A stretch of DNA of 64,000 bases, taken from assembly GCA_029561455.1 (NCBI GenBank), contig JAKQIY010000068.1, positions 476,591 through 540,590 on the forward strand, read 5' to 3'. The notes under the pieces are model-generated. The model did no database searches, had not been told where the DNA came from, and was given only the letters and a program-made list of their open reading frames with translations. Below are positions 17,750 through 27,949 of this stretch, piece after piece. The translations under genes were made by a program, and so were the position numbers. The stretch's first letter is position 1, and each line of letters opens with the position of its first letter. This stretch comes from a bacterium (lineage in GTDB: Bacteria > Zhuqueibacterota > Zhuqueibacteria > Residuimicrobiales > Krinioviventaceae).

Positions 17750-18198
17750 TATCGGGACCAGATATTAAAGCTATAGGTTGTTTCAGGTCTAATCATTGCA
17801 GGGCAGACAAGAAAAAACAGCAACAAGAATAATTTAAACCCGGCGCAAAAGAACCATACCTCACCCACAAAAAAAACCATTCAGAATCTCCGCAATTTGC
17901 ACCGGGTATAAACATTAATTATAGTATTGGTTATGTGAATAAAGAACAGTTTTAGTGACCTGATAAAGATAGTAACAAAACATGCAAAAAAAGTGCTTAT
18001 CAGGTAATAATGCCGGCAATTACCAGGCATTACAGGTGGGTTAAGGCATATATTATGCCATAGAGGGGTGTATAAAAGAAATGATGTTACTGGTTGATTT
18101 TATTGAATTTTTAGCAGTAATAACAAAAAATCAACCTGCGTGTAATATTACAAATCAGTGTCTAGAAATGATTTTTGTATACTATTTTGTATAATTGT
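17750..18198. other. Intergenic region between signalling genes
   Basis: A 449-base AT-rich stretch between two minus-strand signalling genes. It should contain the promoter of the receiver-kinase gene. No open frame, clear sigma-54 box or strong hairpin was seen. Confidence 0.3.
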
Positions 18199-19647
18199 CT
18201 AATTCTCCAGTCTTTTCAGGTATGTATGCAATACCCGCAAAGAAATCCCCAAATAACTTGCGGTTTTGGTTTTATTTTGATTAAATCTTTCCATCGCCAT
18301 ACGAATAATATTCAGTGTATACTGGTTAATATCCAACCGCTCTTCCGGCAGGTTAAATTGTTCAAAAGAATTATTGTCAAGCAACGGTTCTGCTTTGACA
18401 ATTGAGCCTTTTAACAGGTTATCCAGGTGTTTTATATCTATCACCGAATCTTCCCACAAGAGAGCAATCCGTTCAATTGTACTTTTTAATTCGCGGACAT
18501 TTCCGGGCCAGTTATAGTTAATTAATCTTTTTTCAGCATCATGGCTAATACTTTTAAATGAAGTTTTATTGACAATTAACAATTGATCCAGGAACATCTG
18601 TGCCAGGGGAATAATCTCTTCTTTTCTTTCGCGCAAAGGCGGTATGCGAACATAACCTACATTTAAACGGAAAAACAAGTCTTCACGAAAAGTTCCTTCT
18701 TTTACCTGCTCCTGTACATTGCGGTTGGTAGAACAAATTATCCGGGCATTGCAGTTTAGTTTTTTTAATCCCCCAACCTTGTAATATTCTTTTTCCTGGA
18801 TCACACGTAAAAGTTTAGCCTGGTGTTCGACCGGCATTTCGGTAATTTCATCCAACAGAATCGTACCCTCACCGGTTAGTTCCAGTTTGCCTTTTTGTCC
18901 CTTGGGATTGCCACCCGTAAAAGCGCCGGATTCATACCCAAACAATTCACTTTCAAACAAGCCTGAATTGATCGCCGCGCAGTTGAGAGCAATAAAAGGG
19001 GTAATAATATCTCCGTTGCCGTAATGGATGAACTTTGCCACCATTTCCTTGCCGGTGCCGGTCTCTCCTTCCAGCAAAACCGGGATATCAGGATTACGAT
19101 GCAATTTTTCTGCAGTAGCAAATACTTTTTTTAAAGAGTCGGAAAAAATTCCAATATCGGCCGTACCAATTACCTGAATTAAAGCTTTGCGCACCTCGGT
19201 CAGTTCTTTTTCAATTTCACTTGTAGCTTGTTTGACCTGTTCTTTAAATTCACGAGTCAGTTTTTTATTTTCCTGTTTCAGATCGAGGTATTCGGAAACA
19301 CGGTCGATGATCTGTTTTAATTCATTTATATCAATTGGTTTTAGAAGATAATCATAGGCTCCGTCTTTCATCGCCGTAACAGCGCGTTTAAGATCGCCAT
19401 GCCCGGTAAATAATATTACCTGGACTTCTTCAATATTTTTATCACCCTTGATGGCTTTAAGCAAGTCATAGCCATCCATATAGGGCATTTGAATATCGGA
19501 TAAAACCAAATGAACCGGATTTTTTTTTAAATACAGTAACGCGTCGCGGCCATTGCCGGATTCCACTACCTGGTGACCGAGATAACTTAAAAATGCTTTG
19601 ATACTTTCCCGTATTTGCTGATTATCTTCAACCAGTAAAATGATCAT
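18199..19647 (-). CDS. NtrC-family sigma-54-dependent response regulator
   Basis: A 482-residue activator. The receiver domain (1-120) has D51 in VLSDIQMPYMDG and K in YLLKPID. The AAA+ domain has Walker A GETGTGKEM near 193. The sigma-54 contact loop reads GAFTGG instead of the usual GAFTGA, a conservative change at its last residue. Walker B GTILLDEITEMP, LFFRLNV and a NWPGNVRELKSTIERI segment follow. The C-terminus is a Fis-type HTH (NQNKTKTASYLGISLRVLHTYLKRL). It lies 13 bases after the stop of the PAS kinase gene, so the two form a co-transcribed two-component pair. Its target promoters were not found in the window. Confidence 0.94.
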   Translation of the reverse strand: MIILLVEDNQQIRESIKAFLSYLGHQVVESGNGRDALLYLKKNPVHLVLSDIQMPYMDGYDLLKAIKGDKNIEEVQVILFTGHGDLKRAVTAMKDGAYDYLLKPIDINELKQIIDRVSEYLDLKQENKKLTREFKEQVKQATSEIEKELTEVRKALIQVIGTADIGIFSDSLKKVFATAEKLHRNPDIPVLLEGETGTGKEMVAKFIHYGNGDIITPFIALNCAAINSGLFESELFGYESGAFTGGNPKGQKGKLELTGEGTILLDEITEMPVEHQAKLLRVIQEKEYYKVGGLKKLNCNARIICSTNRNVQEQVKEGTFREDLFFRLNVGYVRIPPLRERKEEIIPLAQMFLDQLLIVNKTSFKSISHDAEKRLINYNWPGNVRELKSTIERIALLWEDSVIDIKHLDNLLKGSIVKAEPLLDNNSFEQFNLPEERLDINQYTLNIIRMAMERFNQNKTKTASYLGISLRVLHTYLKRLEN

Positions 19648-19660
19648 TGTGTACTCCCTC

Positions 19661-22600
19661 TTATTTTGAACCCAAAGTTATTCTGAATAAAGCGCCACCG
19701 GTTTTTACATTTTCCGCAGTAATTGCTGCGCCAATGCTGCTGAGAATATTTTGCACAATTGCCAACCCCAAACCCATCCCGTCCTTGCCAATTTTTGTTG
19801 TATAAAAAGGATCAAAAATACGGGTAATATTATCTTCGGAAATTCCCGGCCCATTATCTTCCACTTCAATAATACAAGAATCATTTTGCAAACGGGTACT
19901 CAGGATAATTGTTTTATCCTCTTTTTCCAGAGAATCCAAAGCATACATGGCATTAATGGTAAGATTGATGAGTACCTGTTCCATTGGAGTTTCATGGGCA
20001 AGAATAAACGGCGCCGGCTCGTGCAGTTTTAATACTACTTTGATGCGGTGTGATTGCAGTTGCTGACCGATAAGGGTCAGGATATTATCAATAATAGAGT
20101 TAATATTAATTTGCGCCGGCGGCGGCGCCTGGTCAATTTGTGCCAGGGAGCGCATATGTTTAATTATATTGTCGATTTTATCAGCTTCCCGGGAAATAAA
20201 TTGTAAATTTTGTTCGAGGTTCTTTTTCATCAATTCCGGATTTTCTTCTCCCCAATATAAAAGGCTATCGACTTTGATTTTCAAGGCAGTAAGCGGTTGG
20301 TTAATCTCATGTGAAATGCCGGCAGCCAGCGTCCCCAGCGAGGCCAGGCGTGATGCACGGTCAGCCAGTTGCAGGGCATCTTCCTTCATTTTTCGTTCCG
20401 ATATATCATGGAGAACCGCAAGCAATAAAGTATTTGTTTCAGAATCATAAAAAATTGGAGTGCTGGTGATCTCATAATATTTATTACCAATTTTTTCCTC
20501 TTTCCTGGCAAAGGATGTTTTGTAATGTAAGATATTTTTAAAATCTTTTATTACTAATTTTGCATATCCTGAGGGCATTATTTTATCAAGGTCTAGCCCT
20601 TCAACTTTATCTTTACGGCCAATTTCATTTAAAAACGCATGATTGACAGCAATGGTAATAAATTTTTTATTATCAAATTTTGCCAATAATATCATATCCT
20701 TAACACTGTTAAAAATCATGGCCAGCCGTCTTTCACTATGCTGTAAATCTTCTTCAGCTTTTTTTCTTTTAGTAATATCGATATTGATTCCTAAAATACC
20801 CAACATACGATCGCCATCTTTGATAGGTGCAATAATATTCTGATAGGTACAGGGATTACCGGCAGGGTCGTGAAATTCAACTTCTTCGTCGATTACTTGT
20901 CCAGCATAAGCCCGGGCATTATTACATTGCCAAAATTCTTTAATATCGGATGGTACATCCACTTCTTCAGGTATTTTACCGGTTAAATCATTCCAGATAT
21001 TTATTGAATATTTGTTTTGTAAAAAACATTTTCCATTATTATCCCTGGCCCAAAGCTCAAAAGGGAAATTATCAATAACCGACCGGAGCAGCACATCTTG
21101 TTCACGTAGTGTAACTTCGATTTTTTTATTTTCACTTATATCTGAATGGGTGCCCACCATACGTAAAACTTTACCGGACTGGTTTTTTTGTACGGTTTTT
21201 GCCCGTGAGCGAATCCAGATCCATTGATTATCCCTGGTTCGTAGCCGGAATTCATTAGATATATAATCTAGCGGCTTATCTTTCAACTGCTGCAAATCAG
21301 TCTTTACCCTGCTAAGATCATCCGGATGCATTAATGAATACAAGGTATCGAGGTTATGAGGATAAGAGTCAGGAGGGTAACCAAGCATTGTAAACCAGCG
21401 TGGACTAAAATAGGCTTTACCCGTTTGCGGATTAAAATCCCATAACCCATCATTAGCGCCTTCCAGAGCCAGGGTCAAGCGCTCTTCACTTTGTTTCAAC
21501 GCTTCCTGAGCCTGTATTTGTTCAGTTATATCGTGCATAAAAATAAGGGTTGCGGGTTGCCCATTCCAGGTAATAACAACAACATTAATATCCATCCATT
21601 TCACATCTTTATTATTCGCAATAATACGAAAAGAATAACGGGCCGGAATCTGTTCTCCCTGCAAACGTTTGGTATAACGCTGCATTACCATCCCTCTATC
21701 ATCGGGGTGCAGAAATTCATCTATGCCATGCGATACCAGCTCGGCACGTGAAAAGCCCAAAATTTCTGTGGTTTTAAGATTTAGAAAAACAATTTTACCG
21801 CCCTGGACTACAAAAATTGCTTCGTTGGCGTTTTCGAAAATCTCCCGGTATCTTTTTTCACTTTCCTTTAATGCGTCTTCAAAGGTCTTTCGTTCCTGGA
21901 TGTTGCGGATTACGGCCAGGGCATGTAATTGTCCATCAATAACCGCTTTCTTTATTGATACTTCAACCCAAAAATTTTCCCCGTCTTTATTGCGGGCTTG
22001 CCATTCATACACTTTAGATTCATTAGTAATATTTCGTAATAAATTTACATCATCATCAACAAGGGACAAAATTTTCCCTTTTATCAAGTCCTTTAAATGG
22101 GCATTGATAATTTCAGCAAAAGAGTAACCAAACAATTCGAGAAAAGCATTATTAATATCTACTACCTTGTTATTATCAATATTATAAATAAGCATGGCAT
22201 CATTTGTTGAATTGAATATTTCCCGATAGTTCCTCTCGCGATTGCTCAACTCTTCTTCATTTTGCTTGCGCAACAAGGCGCCAATAAAGATCTGACTGAT
22301 CATATTCAAAATTGAAATTTCCGATTCAATCCAGACCTGTTTTTCCTGGACTGATGTAAGACCAATTATGCCAACGATTTGCTCTTTATAAACAATCGGT
22401 ACCTTAACCAATGATTTTGCGCCCTGTAACTGGATCAGCTTTTTTTCAAAACCGGTCTGATCTTTGCGGTTCTCCAGGTTTTCAATATTCACTTCCTTAT
22501 TATTTAAAATGTTGTCAATACGCAAATTATCCGGATTAACGAGAATATTTTGCATTTCATCCTTCACACATGCCAGTTTCTCATTACACCAAAGGTGGGT

Positions 22601-23797
22601 CATAGTCAAAAGCGATAGATCGTTATTGAAACGGCATAAATAACCTGAATCAACTCCGATAAAAGCACATATTTCCGCCAAAGCTTGTTCAATATTAGTA
22701 TCAATTTCCTCGGGAGGCAGGCTGATAAAACGGGTGGATATAGTTAAAATTAATTTTTCAAGTTCGGTCCGGTAATGGATAGCATGTTCGGCAGTTTTAC
22801 GTTCAGTAATATCGTGAATTATTGCCTGAAGATAGATTTCATTATTAAATAATATACGATTTAAACTAACTTCAGTTGTGAAAAAAGTTCCATCGGGACG
22901 TGAATGAGTCCATTCAAATAGTATCGTTTCATCGGTATTCTTGGCTTTTTGAATAATTTGCCTGGCTTTGACATGAGAATTTTGCCCATCCGGCTGTAAA
23001 ATGGGAGAATGTTGCCAGGGGCTGCTGGCTAGCAATTGTTCACGTGGACAACCGAATAAGTGCAACGCTTTTAAATTACAATCAATATACTGATCATTAT
23101 GCATGATAAAAATTGCATCGCCGGCATTTTCAAATAATCTCCGGAAACGGCTTTCACTCTCCCGGAGAGCGGTTTCCACAATTTTTTGATTGGTTATATC
23201 ATTAAGAACAATGATAAAACGATTGTTCAGAGCCATAACATGAAACTGGATATGATGTTTCTTTTTATGCTTGTCAACAATTGTCAACAAAGTAATACTA
23301 AACTCTTTTTCTTCATTTTGTATTTGAGCAAGTTCTTTTCTCCACAATTCCTGTGCTTCTTTTCGATAAATGGAATCTGGATAAGCTAATTGGAACCAGG
23401 CTCTGGAGTTCAAAAAATCATTTTCTGTATAACCAAATGTGTCTTTGAACTTTTTGTTCATCAGGATGACATTATCATTTTCATCTATCACTATGGTGGG
23501 AATTGGAGAATATTCTATAATTTTTCGGATGTCCGATTCTTTTCTTTCCTGCTTTCGTAAGTCTGATAAGATCAGAAAATATAATATTAAACCGGTTATA
23601 CTAAGAAAAACCCATCCCTTTATTGATTGTAAGAAAATCATAATCGAAAAGTTTTGAATTATGTATTCAAACAGCATATCTATGAAAATTGTCCATAGCA
23701 CACCAATCAAAAGATAGATAATTACTATTTTTAACGGGGGTCTTGCTTTGACAAATTTGGTACTTAACTTTTTTAGTGTTTTCATATAAAAATCCAC
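19661..23797 (-). CDS. Membrane-anchored multi-PAS/GAF sensor histidine kinase
   Basis: A 1378-residue sensor. Two transmembrane helices lie near residues 22-45 and 58-80 with almost no periplasmic loop, so sensing is probably cytoplasmic or intramembrane. By eye the order is PAS (about 85-200), PAS (205-335), GAF (340-505), PAS (515-640), PAS (642-765), PAS (770-895), PAS (897-1020) and PAS (1022-1140). HisKA follows with H1163 in LAAGISHEINQPLTALK, then HATPase with N box LINLTINAMYAL and VEDNGPGI and GMGLGLAIVQNIL. The PAS repeats suggest several cofactors or redox and ligand inputs, but no specific ligand can be read. It is the first gene of an operon with the NtrC-type regulator. Confidence 0.93.
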   Translation of the reverse strand: MDFYMKTLKKLSTKFVKARPPLKIVIIYLLIGVLWTIFIDMLFEYIIQNFSIMIFLQSIKGWVFLSITGLILYFLILSDLRKQERKESDIRKIIEYSPIPTIVIDENDNVILMNKKFKDTFGYTENDFLNSRAWFQLAYPDSIYRKEAQELWRKELAQIQNEEKEFSITLLTIVDKHKKKHHIQFHVMALNNRFIIVLNDITNQKIVETALRESESRFRRLFENAGDAIFIMHNDQYIDCNLKALHLFGCPREQLLASSPWQHSPILQPDGQNSHVKARQIIQKAKNTDETILFEWTHSRPDGTFFTTEVSLNRILFNNEIYLQAIIHDITERKTAEHAIHYRTELEKLILTISTRFISLPPEEIDTNIEQALAEICAFIGVDSGYLCRFNNDLSLLTMTHLWCNEKLACVKDEMQNILVNPDNLRIDNILNNKEVNIENLENRKDQTGFEKKLIQLQGAKSLVKVPIVYKEQIVGIIGLTSVQEKQVWIESEISILNMISQIFIGALLRKQNEEELSNRERNYREIFNSTNDAMLIYNIDNNKVVDINNAFLELFGYSFAEIINAHLKDLIKGKILSLVDDDVNLLRNITNESKVYEWQARNKDGENFWVEVSIKKAVIDGQLHALAVIRNIQERKTFEDALKESEKRYREIFENANEAIFVVQGGKIVFLNLKTTEILGFSRAELVSHGIDEFLHPDDRGMVMQRYTKRLQGEQIPARYSFRIIANNKDVKWMDINVVVITWNGQPATLIFMHDITEQIQAQEALKQSEERLTLALEGANDGLWDFNPQTGKAYFSPRWFTMLGYPPDSYPHNLDTLYSLMHPDDLSRVKTDLQQLKDKPLDYISNEFRLRTRDNQWIWIRSRAKTVQKNQSGKVLRMVGTHSDISENKKIEVTLREQDVLLRSVIDNFPFELWARDNNGKCFLQNKYSINIWNDLTGKIPEEVDVPSDIKEFWQCNNARAYAGQVIDEEVEFHDPAGNPCTYQNIIAPIKDGDRMLGILGINIDITKRKKAEEDLQHSERRLAMIFNSVKDMILLAKFDNKKFITIAVNHAFLNEIGRKDKVEGLDLDKIMPSGYAKLVIKDFKNILHYKTSFARKEEKIGNKYYEITSTPIFYDSETNTLLLAVLHDISERKMKEDALQLADRASRLASLGTLAAGISHEINQPLTALKIKVDSLLYWGEENPELMKKNLEQNLQFISREADKIDNIIKHMRSLAQIDQAPPPAQININSIIDNILTLIGQQLQSHRIKVVLKLHEPAPFILAHETPMEQVLINLTINAMYALDSLEKEDKTIILSTRLQNDSCIIEVEDNGPGISEDNITRIFDPFYTTKIGKDGMGLGLAIVQNILSSIGAAITAENVKTGGALFRITLGSK

Positions 23798-24458
23798 TTA
23801 AAATTTACCAGTTATAAATGTATTTTCCCAGACATGGAATAGTACATCGAGAATAGAAATTTTCACTATTTCTGAATACTGCGTCTAATTACAATAAATA
23901 TAATATATCTGGTTGGAAATTATGAAAACAAAACAAATCTAGTGCCAAATATATTCATTGTACCGGAAATGTTGATGGGAAAAATTCAATCCGAAATGTT
24001 GTTGGATAGGAGTAAAAATATGGCTCTTTGGTTTCAATAAAGTAATTATAACGATTGCCCCGCAGTTTGAAATTTAAAATAACATAATACAACGTTAGAC
24101 TTTTTCCTCTGCGAACTCGGCGACTTTTGGGGTTTCCTTTCTTCATTTTTACCGCAGAGGCCGCTGAGAACGTAGAGGAAAACATTAAAAAAATTGATAT
24201 TATATTACTTATGGATTCCTGATTATTGGTGATAAATATGTTTGTTTGCATAGATAGTAACTAAAATTTTTATTTCAGAGTAAGTAATAATGTAATCAAT
24301 ACAAATCAACGAAAAACTGCCTCAACCAAGTCTTAAAAAAGAATATGACTGTATTTATATTCTATAAAACAGTATTGGAACTACCCATAATAAATAATCG
24401 AGTCAAAAATATCTAGTGGAATAATCAGAAAAAAAGATAACCCAGGTTGATAAAAAAC
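23798..24458. other. Intergenic region between the PAS kinase and typA
   Basis: About 660 bases, AT-rich, holding the upstream region of the PAS kinase gene and a copy of the CTCTGCG hairpin element (24101-24182). A 98-codon minus-strand frame at 23955-24251 runs straight through the repeat and is not regarded as a gene. Confidence 0.4.
24101..24182. repeat. CTCTGCG interspersed hairpin element, copy 1
   Basis: The outer arms TTTTCCTCTGCG (24102-24113) and CGTAGAGGAAAA (24171-24182) pair with one G-T mismatch, and an inner CCGCAGAGG sits at 24152-24160. A related element occurs at 27473-27562. The words match a repeat style widespread between genes in many environmental bacteria. Confidence 0.65.
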
Positions 24459-24490
24459 GCCATGCCGGTTAATATGGAAACCGGCATGGC
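24459..24490 (-). terminator. Rho-independent terminator of typA
   Basis: A perfect 12-bp stem (GCCATGCCGGTT / AACCGGCATGGC) with an 8-base loop, six bases past the typA stop. On the minus strand it is followed by GTTTTTTAT. Six A residues on the other flank could make it bidirectional. Confidence 0.85.
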
Positions 24491-24496
24491 AAAAAA

Positions 24497-26326
24497 TCAC
24501 TCAATTCCCAAACGTTCTCGTTTCTGCATTGCCCCTCTTTTTTGACGATCACGCTCCATTTTGCTTAGACGAATATTCAACGGAGTAACTTCAACAACTT
24601 CGTCTTCGGCTATAAATTCAATGGATTGATCGAGGGAAAGCATACGCGGCGGCCGCAGGGTTACAGTAGCTTCAGAAGTTGAACTACGCATATTGGTGAG
24701 TTTCTTTTCTTTGGTAATATTAACATCCAAATCGGTATTACGGTTACGTTCACCGACGATCATTCCTTCATAAACTTCGGTACCAACTTCAAGAAACAAT
24801 TCGCCGCGGTCTACCATAGCCAGGCTGGCATAGGTATTTACCTTGCCGGCGCGGTCGGCTACCAATGCGCCGCTGGCGCGCTGCGGAATTGGACCGAACC
24901 AGGGCTCATAGCCCTTTAATAAAGAATTCATTACTCCGGCGCCTTTGGTGTCGGTCATAAAGTGGCTGCGGAAACCGATAAGGCCGCGCGAAGGGATATA
25001 AAATTCAATATTCACTCTGCCGCTGCCTTTATTGGTTAAATTTGTCATGCGCCCTTTGCGTTTGGATAATTTTTCAGTAACAATGCCCACAAAATCTTCC
25101 GGCACATCTATAAAAACATGCTCAACCGGTTCACAGGTAACGCCTTTAAGTTCTTTGGTAATGACCCTGGGTTTTGATACCATAAACTCGTAACCTTCAC
25201 GGCGCATAGTCTCGATTAAAATGGCCATTTGCAACTCTCCTCTGCCCCGCACTTCAAAAGCATCGGCCCGCTCCATCAATTTCAGTTCAATAGCAACATT
25301 TCCCAAAGTCTCTTTTTGCAGCCTGTCACGCAAATGCCGCGAGGTTAAATACTTGCCCTCACGCCCGGCAAGGGGACTGGTGTTAACATAAAAGATCATG
25401 GAAACGGTGGGTTCATCGACATGGATACGAGGTAAGGGCTGTGGGTCTTCAAACGCGGCAATGGTATCGCCAATACGAACATTTTCAACCCCTGATATAG
25501 CAATAATGTCGCCGGCATACACTTTATCCACCTGTTTGCGGGCCAGGTTTTGAAAAGTATACAAGCTGGAAAATTTAACGCCCGCTTTGGTTTCATTTTC
25601 GCCGCACAAGCTGTACAATTTATTCATTTCCAGAACGCCATTATGCAAACGCCCCACAGCTATTTGGCCGACATAAGAATCATAATCGAGATTGGTAATC
25701 AGCAACTGCGGCGGCAGGTCGTCATCTGCTTCTGGTCCCGGAATTCGCCGGACGATTGTCTCGAACAGGTTATAAAGATTATTTGCTTTATCATCAAGGT
25801 TTAAATGGGCAACGCCGAGTTTGGCATTGGTATATAAAATAGGAAATTCAATTTGCTCTTCAGTGGCGTCCAGATCGATGAACAGATCATAAACCTCATT
25901 GATCACTTCCTGAATTCGGGAATCCGGCCGATCTATTTTATTAATAACTAAAATAATGGGTAGCTTTTTAGCCAGGGCTTTTTTTACCACAAAACGGGTC
26001 TGCGGTAAGGGCCCCTCGCTAGCATCGACAAGTAATATGGCGCCGTCGACCAGGTTTAAACTGCGTTCCACCTCGCCACCAAAATCGGCATGGCCGGGGG
26101 TATCGACAATATTGATTTTTATGTTATTGTACCAAATCGCTGTATTTTTAGCCATAATGGTGATGCCGCGTTCCCGTTCCAGGTCCATGGAATCCATGAC
26201 CCGCTCTTCAACATGCTGGTTTTCACGATAGATGCCGCTCTGCTTCAGCATGCCGTCGACCAGGGTCGTTTTGCCATGATCAACATGGGCAATAATTGCT
26301 ACATTGCGAATACTCTCTTTACGCAT
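24497..26326 (-). CDS. typA: Ribosome-associated GTPase TypA/BipA
   Basis: A 609-residue translational GTPase involved in 50S assembly and stress or cold adaptation. The full set of G motifs is present: G1 AHVDHGKTT at about 14-22, the RGITI switch, G3 [14 protein letters not shown], and G4 NKIDRPD. Domain II, the EF-G-like domains III and V ([34 protein letters not shown]) and the TypA-specific C-terminal region ([20 protein letters not shown] and [16 protein letters not shown]) follow. The length matches the family. It is monocistronic, with its own promoter and a strong terminator. Confidence 0.98.
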   Translation of the reverse strand: MRKESIRNVAIIAHVDHGKTTLVDGMLKQSGIYRENQHVEERVMDSMDLERERGITIMAKNTAIWYNNIKINIVDTPGHADFGGEVERSLNLVDGAILLVDASEGPLPQTRFVVKKALAKKLPIILVINKIDRPDSRIQEVINEVYDLFIDLDATEEQIEFPILYTNAKLGVAHLNLDDKANNLYNLFETIVRRIPGPEADDDLPPQLLITNLDYDSYVGQIAVGRLHNGVLEMNKLYSLCGENETKAGVKFSSLYTFQNLARKQVDKVYAGDIIAISGVENVRIGDTIAAFEDPQPLPRIHVDEPTVSMIFYVNTSPLAGREGKYLTSRHLRDRLQKETLGNVAIELKLMERADAFEVRGRGELQMAILIETMRREGYEFMVSKPRVITKELKGVTCEPVEHVFIDVPEDFVGIVTEKLSKRKGRMTNLTNKGSGRVNIEFYIPSRGLIGFRSHFMTDTKGAGVMNSLLKGYEPWFGPIPQRASGALVADRAGKVNTYASLAMVDRGELFLEVGTEVYEGMIVGERNRNTDLDVNITKEKKLTNMRSSTSEATVTLRPPRMLSLDQSIEFIAEDEVVEVTPLNIRLSKMERDRQKRGAMQKRERLGIE

Positions 26327-26376
26327 ACAAATTCGTCACTCCATATAAATTACTCATCCATGCTTATCAGGATGAA

Positions 26377-26405
26377 AAAATAATCCATTTAACACACAAG
26401 TGCAA
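26377..26405 (-). promoter_or_regulatory. Probable sigma-70 promoter of typA
   Basis: On the minus strand TTGCAC (26400-26405) and TATTTT (26377-26382) are spaced by 17 bases, about 50 bases before the typA start. Confidence 0.45.
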
Positions 26406-26540
26406 TGTCACAGAAAACATGCCAGCTTGACCATCGGTAAATTATAAATCCGGTTAAGGGTAATACAGGATGGCATTCCCGGTATATTGCATTTATATAT
26501 ATTAATTTACAACATATTTCCGAAAAATACACGTTTTATT

Positions 26541-27212
26541 TTATGCGTAATCCAGATCGTTAAAAGAATGAACCGCTTTTACAAACGCCGCCAGTTTCCG
26601 TTCATCCAGCTTGTCATCGGTGCGCACACCACTGCACAAATCTACACCGAAAGGCCATACTTCTTCAATGGCTTCGGTTACATTTTCAGCGTTAAGACCA
26701 CCCGCCAGGTAAACCGGCACGGCAACGGCTTCACAGATTTTACGGCTAATGCTCCAGTCGTGGGTGCGGCCGGTGCCACCCAGTTCCTTGACGGGCAGCG
26801 CCGGGTTGCCGGAATCCAACAGCAGGGCATCGACATCGGGAGCAACTCGGAGCGCCTCTTCTATCGCCTCCTCCCCGGTAACATGAATAACCTGAACAAT
26901 GCCCACGCCCGGCAAAGCTTCTTTCAACTCCGCCAAAGTACCCTTTTGCAGGCGGTCGCATAACTGGATAGTATTGGTACGGCAGCGCCACTGCTGTTCG
27001 ATAATGGCGCTGACGTCCTGCTGGCTGGTCAGCAAGAAAGAAGCCACACCGGGAGGAATGGTGCGGGCAATTTCAGCGATCTTGTCCTCAGTAATCACTC
27101 CGGGGCCGCCCGGCATATCGGAAACCAGGCCAATAGCCGAAGCGCCATAGTTGATGGCAAGACGGGCTTCCTGAACATTTTTTATACAACAAATTTTGAT
27201 TCGAATATGCAT
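26541..27212 (-). CDS. trpF: Phosphoribosylanthranilate isomerase-like protein (TrpF family), orphan
   Basis: A 223-residue TIM-barrel protein. TrpF converts phosphoribosylanthranilate to CdRP in tryptophan synthesis. Family marks are KIC8C (usual KICG) with the catalytic-type Cys, YGASAIGLV, VIHVTGEEA, LLLDS, the GGTGRTHDW phosphate-binding turn, YLAGGLNAENV and GVDLCSGVRTDDKLDERKL (usual SSGVE). AGGAG precedes the ATG by about 14 bases. No other trp gene is nearby, and several signature positions are altered. It may be a genuine but unlinked TrpF or a paralogue with another aldose-phosphate substrate. Confidence 0.78.
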   Translation of the reverse strand: MHIRIKICCIKNVQEARLAINYGASAIGLVSDMPGGPGVITEDKIAEIARTIPPGVASFLLTSQQDVSAIIEQQWRCRTNTIQLCDRLQKGTLAELKEALPGVGIVQVIHVTGEEAIEEALRVAPDVDALLLDSGNPALPVKELGGTGRTHDWSISRKICEAVAVPVYLAGGLNAENVTEAIEEVWPFGVDLCSGVRTDDKLDERKLAAFVKAVHSFNDLDYA

Positions 27213-27949
27213 AATGATTATTTGCTCCTGTAGTATTATTATAAATTACAAAAAAAAAATCTATAATAAAAGATGACAATTATACTTAAAATATAGGGTA
27301 GCCAAGAATTCTTTTGGTACAATATTGTTTATTGTGGGTATTTTTATCAAGTTTAATCATGTGATTACAGAAAAAACAATCTGGTTAATAATTCATTACA
27401 ATATTTTGATTAAAAGAAAACAAACTCCGGTAATGTTCCGGTTTTAGATTTAATACTGGCTAAAAACATATAATTTAAACTTGTTTTCCCTCTGCGGTCT
27501 CTGCGTCTTTGCGTTAAAAAAATGAAAACGCAGAGGCCAAGTACGCAGAGAAAAGTTTAAATGTTTGTTATTTATAAAATTATTCATTTATTGCTATATG
27601 TTTTATTTCTTATTAATCAAACAGAATAGAATTATTATAAATTGTATTACTATTCATGTATCAGTAAATAGGACTTGCATATTGAATTGTTTACAGACAT
27701 CACAAAATTTTATACTTTAGAACAGGAAGTGGAATTATTTGCTCATAAAATTTGATCTTCTTTTTTTAAAATAATCCACAAAAAACCATATAGAGCCACT
27801 CCTTTAATATTCAATGATAAAATAAAAAAACTTGCATTAAAAAATCATAGCAGTTAATTTATATTTTGAAACCCATGGCCGGTTAGCCCGTTAAAATATG
27901 AACCAGATTAACCTTGTGTAATGATTCTCCTGGAGGGAAAGACATAACT
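27213..27949. other. AT-rich divergent intergenic region with a hairpin repeat
   Basis: About 740 bases between trpF and the cysteine-rich gene. It contains the second CTCTGCG element (27473-27562). No tRNA, reading frame or other structured element was recognised. Confidence 0.4.
27473..27562. repeat. CTCTGCG interspersed hairpin element, copy 2
   Basis: The outer arms ATTTAAACTT (27473-27482) and AAGTTTAAAT (27553-27562) and CTCTGCG (27490-27496) and CGCAGAG (27544-27550) pair; an inner stem CTCTGCGT (27499-27506) / ACGCAGAG (27528-27535) is nested. The nested layout matches the copy at 24101-24182. Confidence 0.65.

Noticed and set aside
23955..24251. 98-codon minus-strand frame
   Set aside because: It runs through the CTCTGCG hairpin repeat and shows no coding character.
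26466..26490. Possible sigma-54 promoter (TGGCAT followed by TTGCA)
   Set aside because: The distance between the GG and GC elements is 15 bases, not the required 10.
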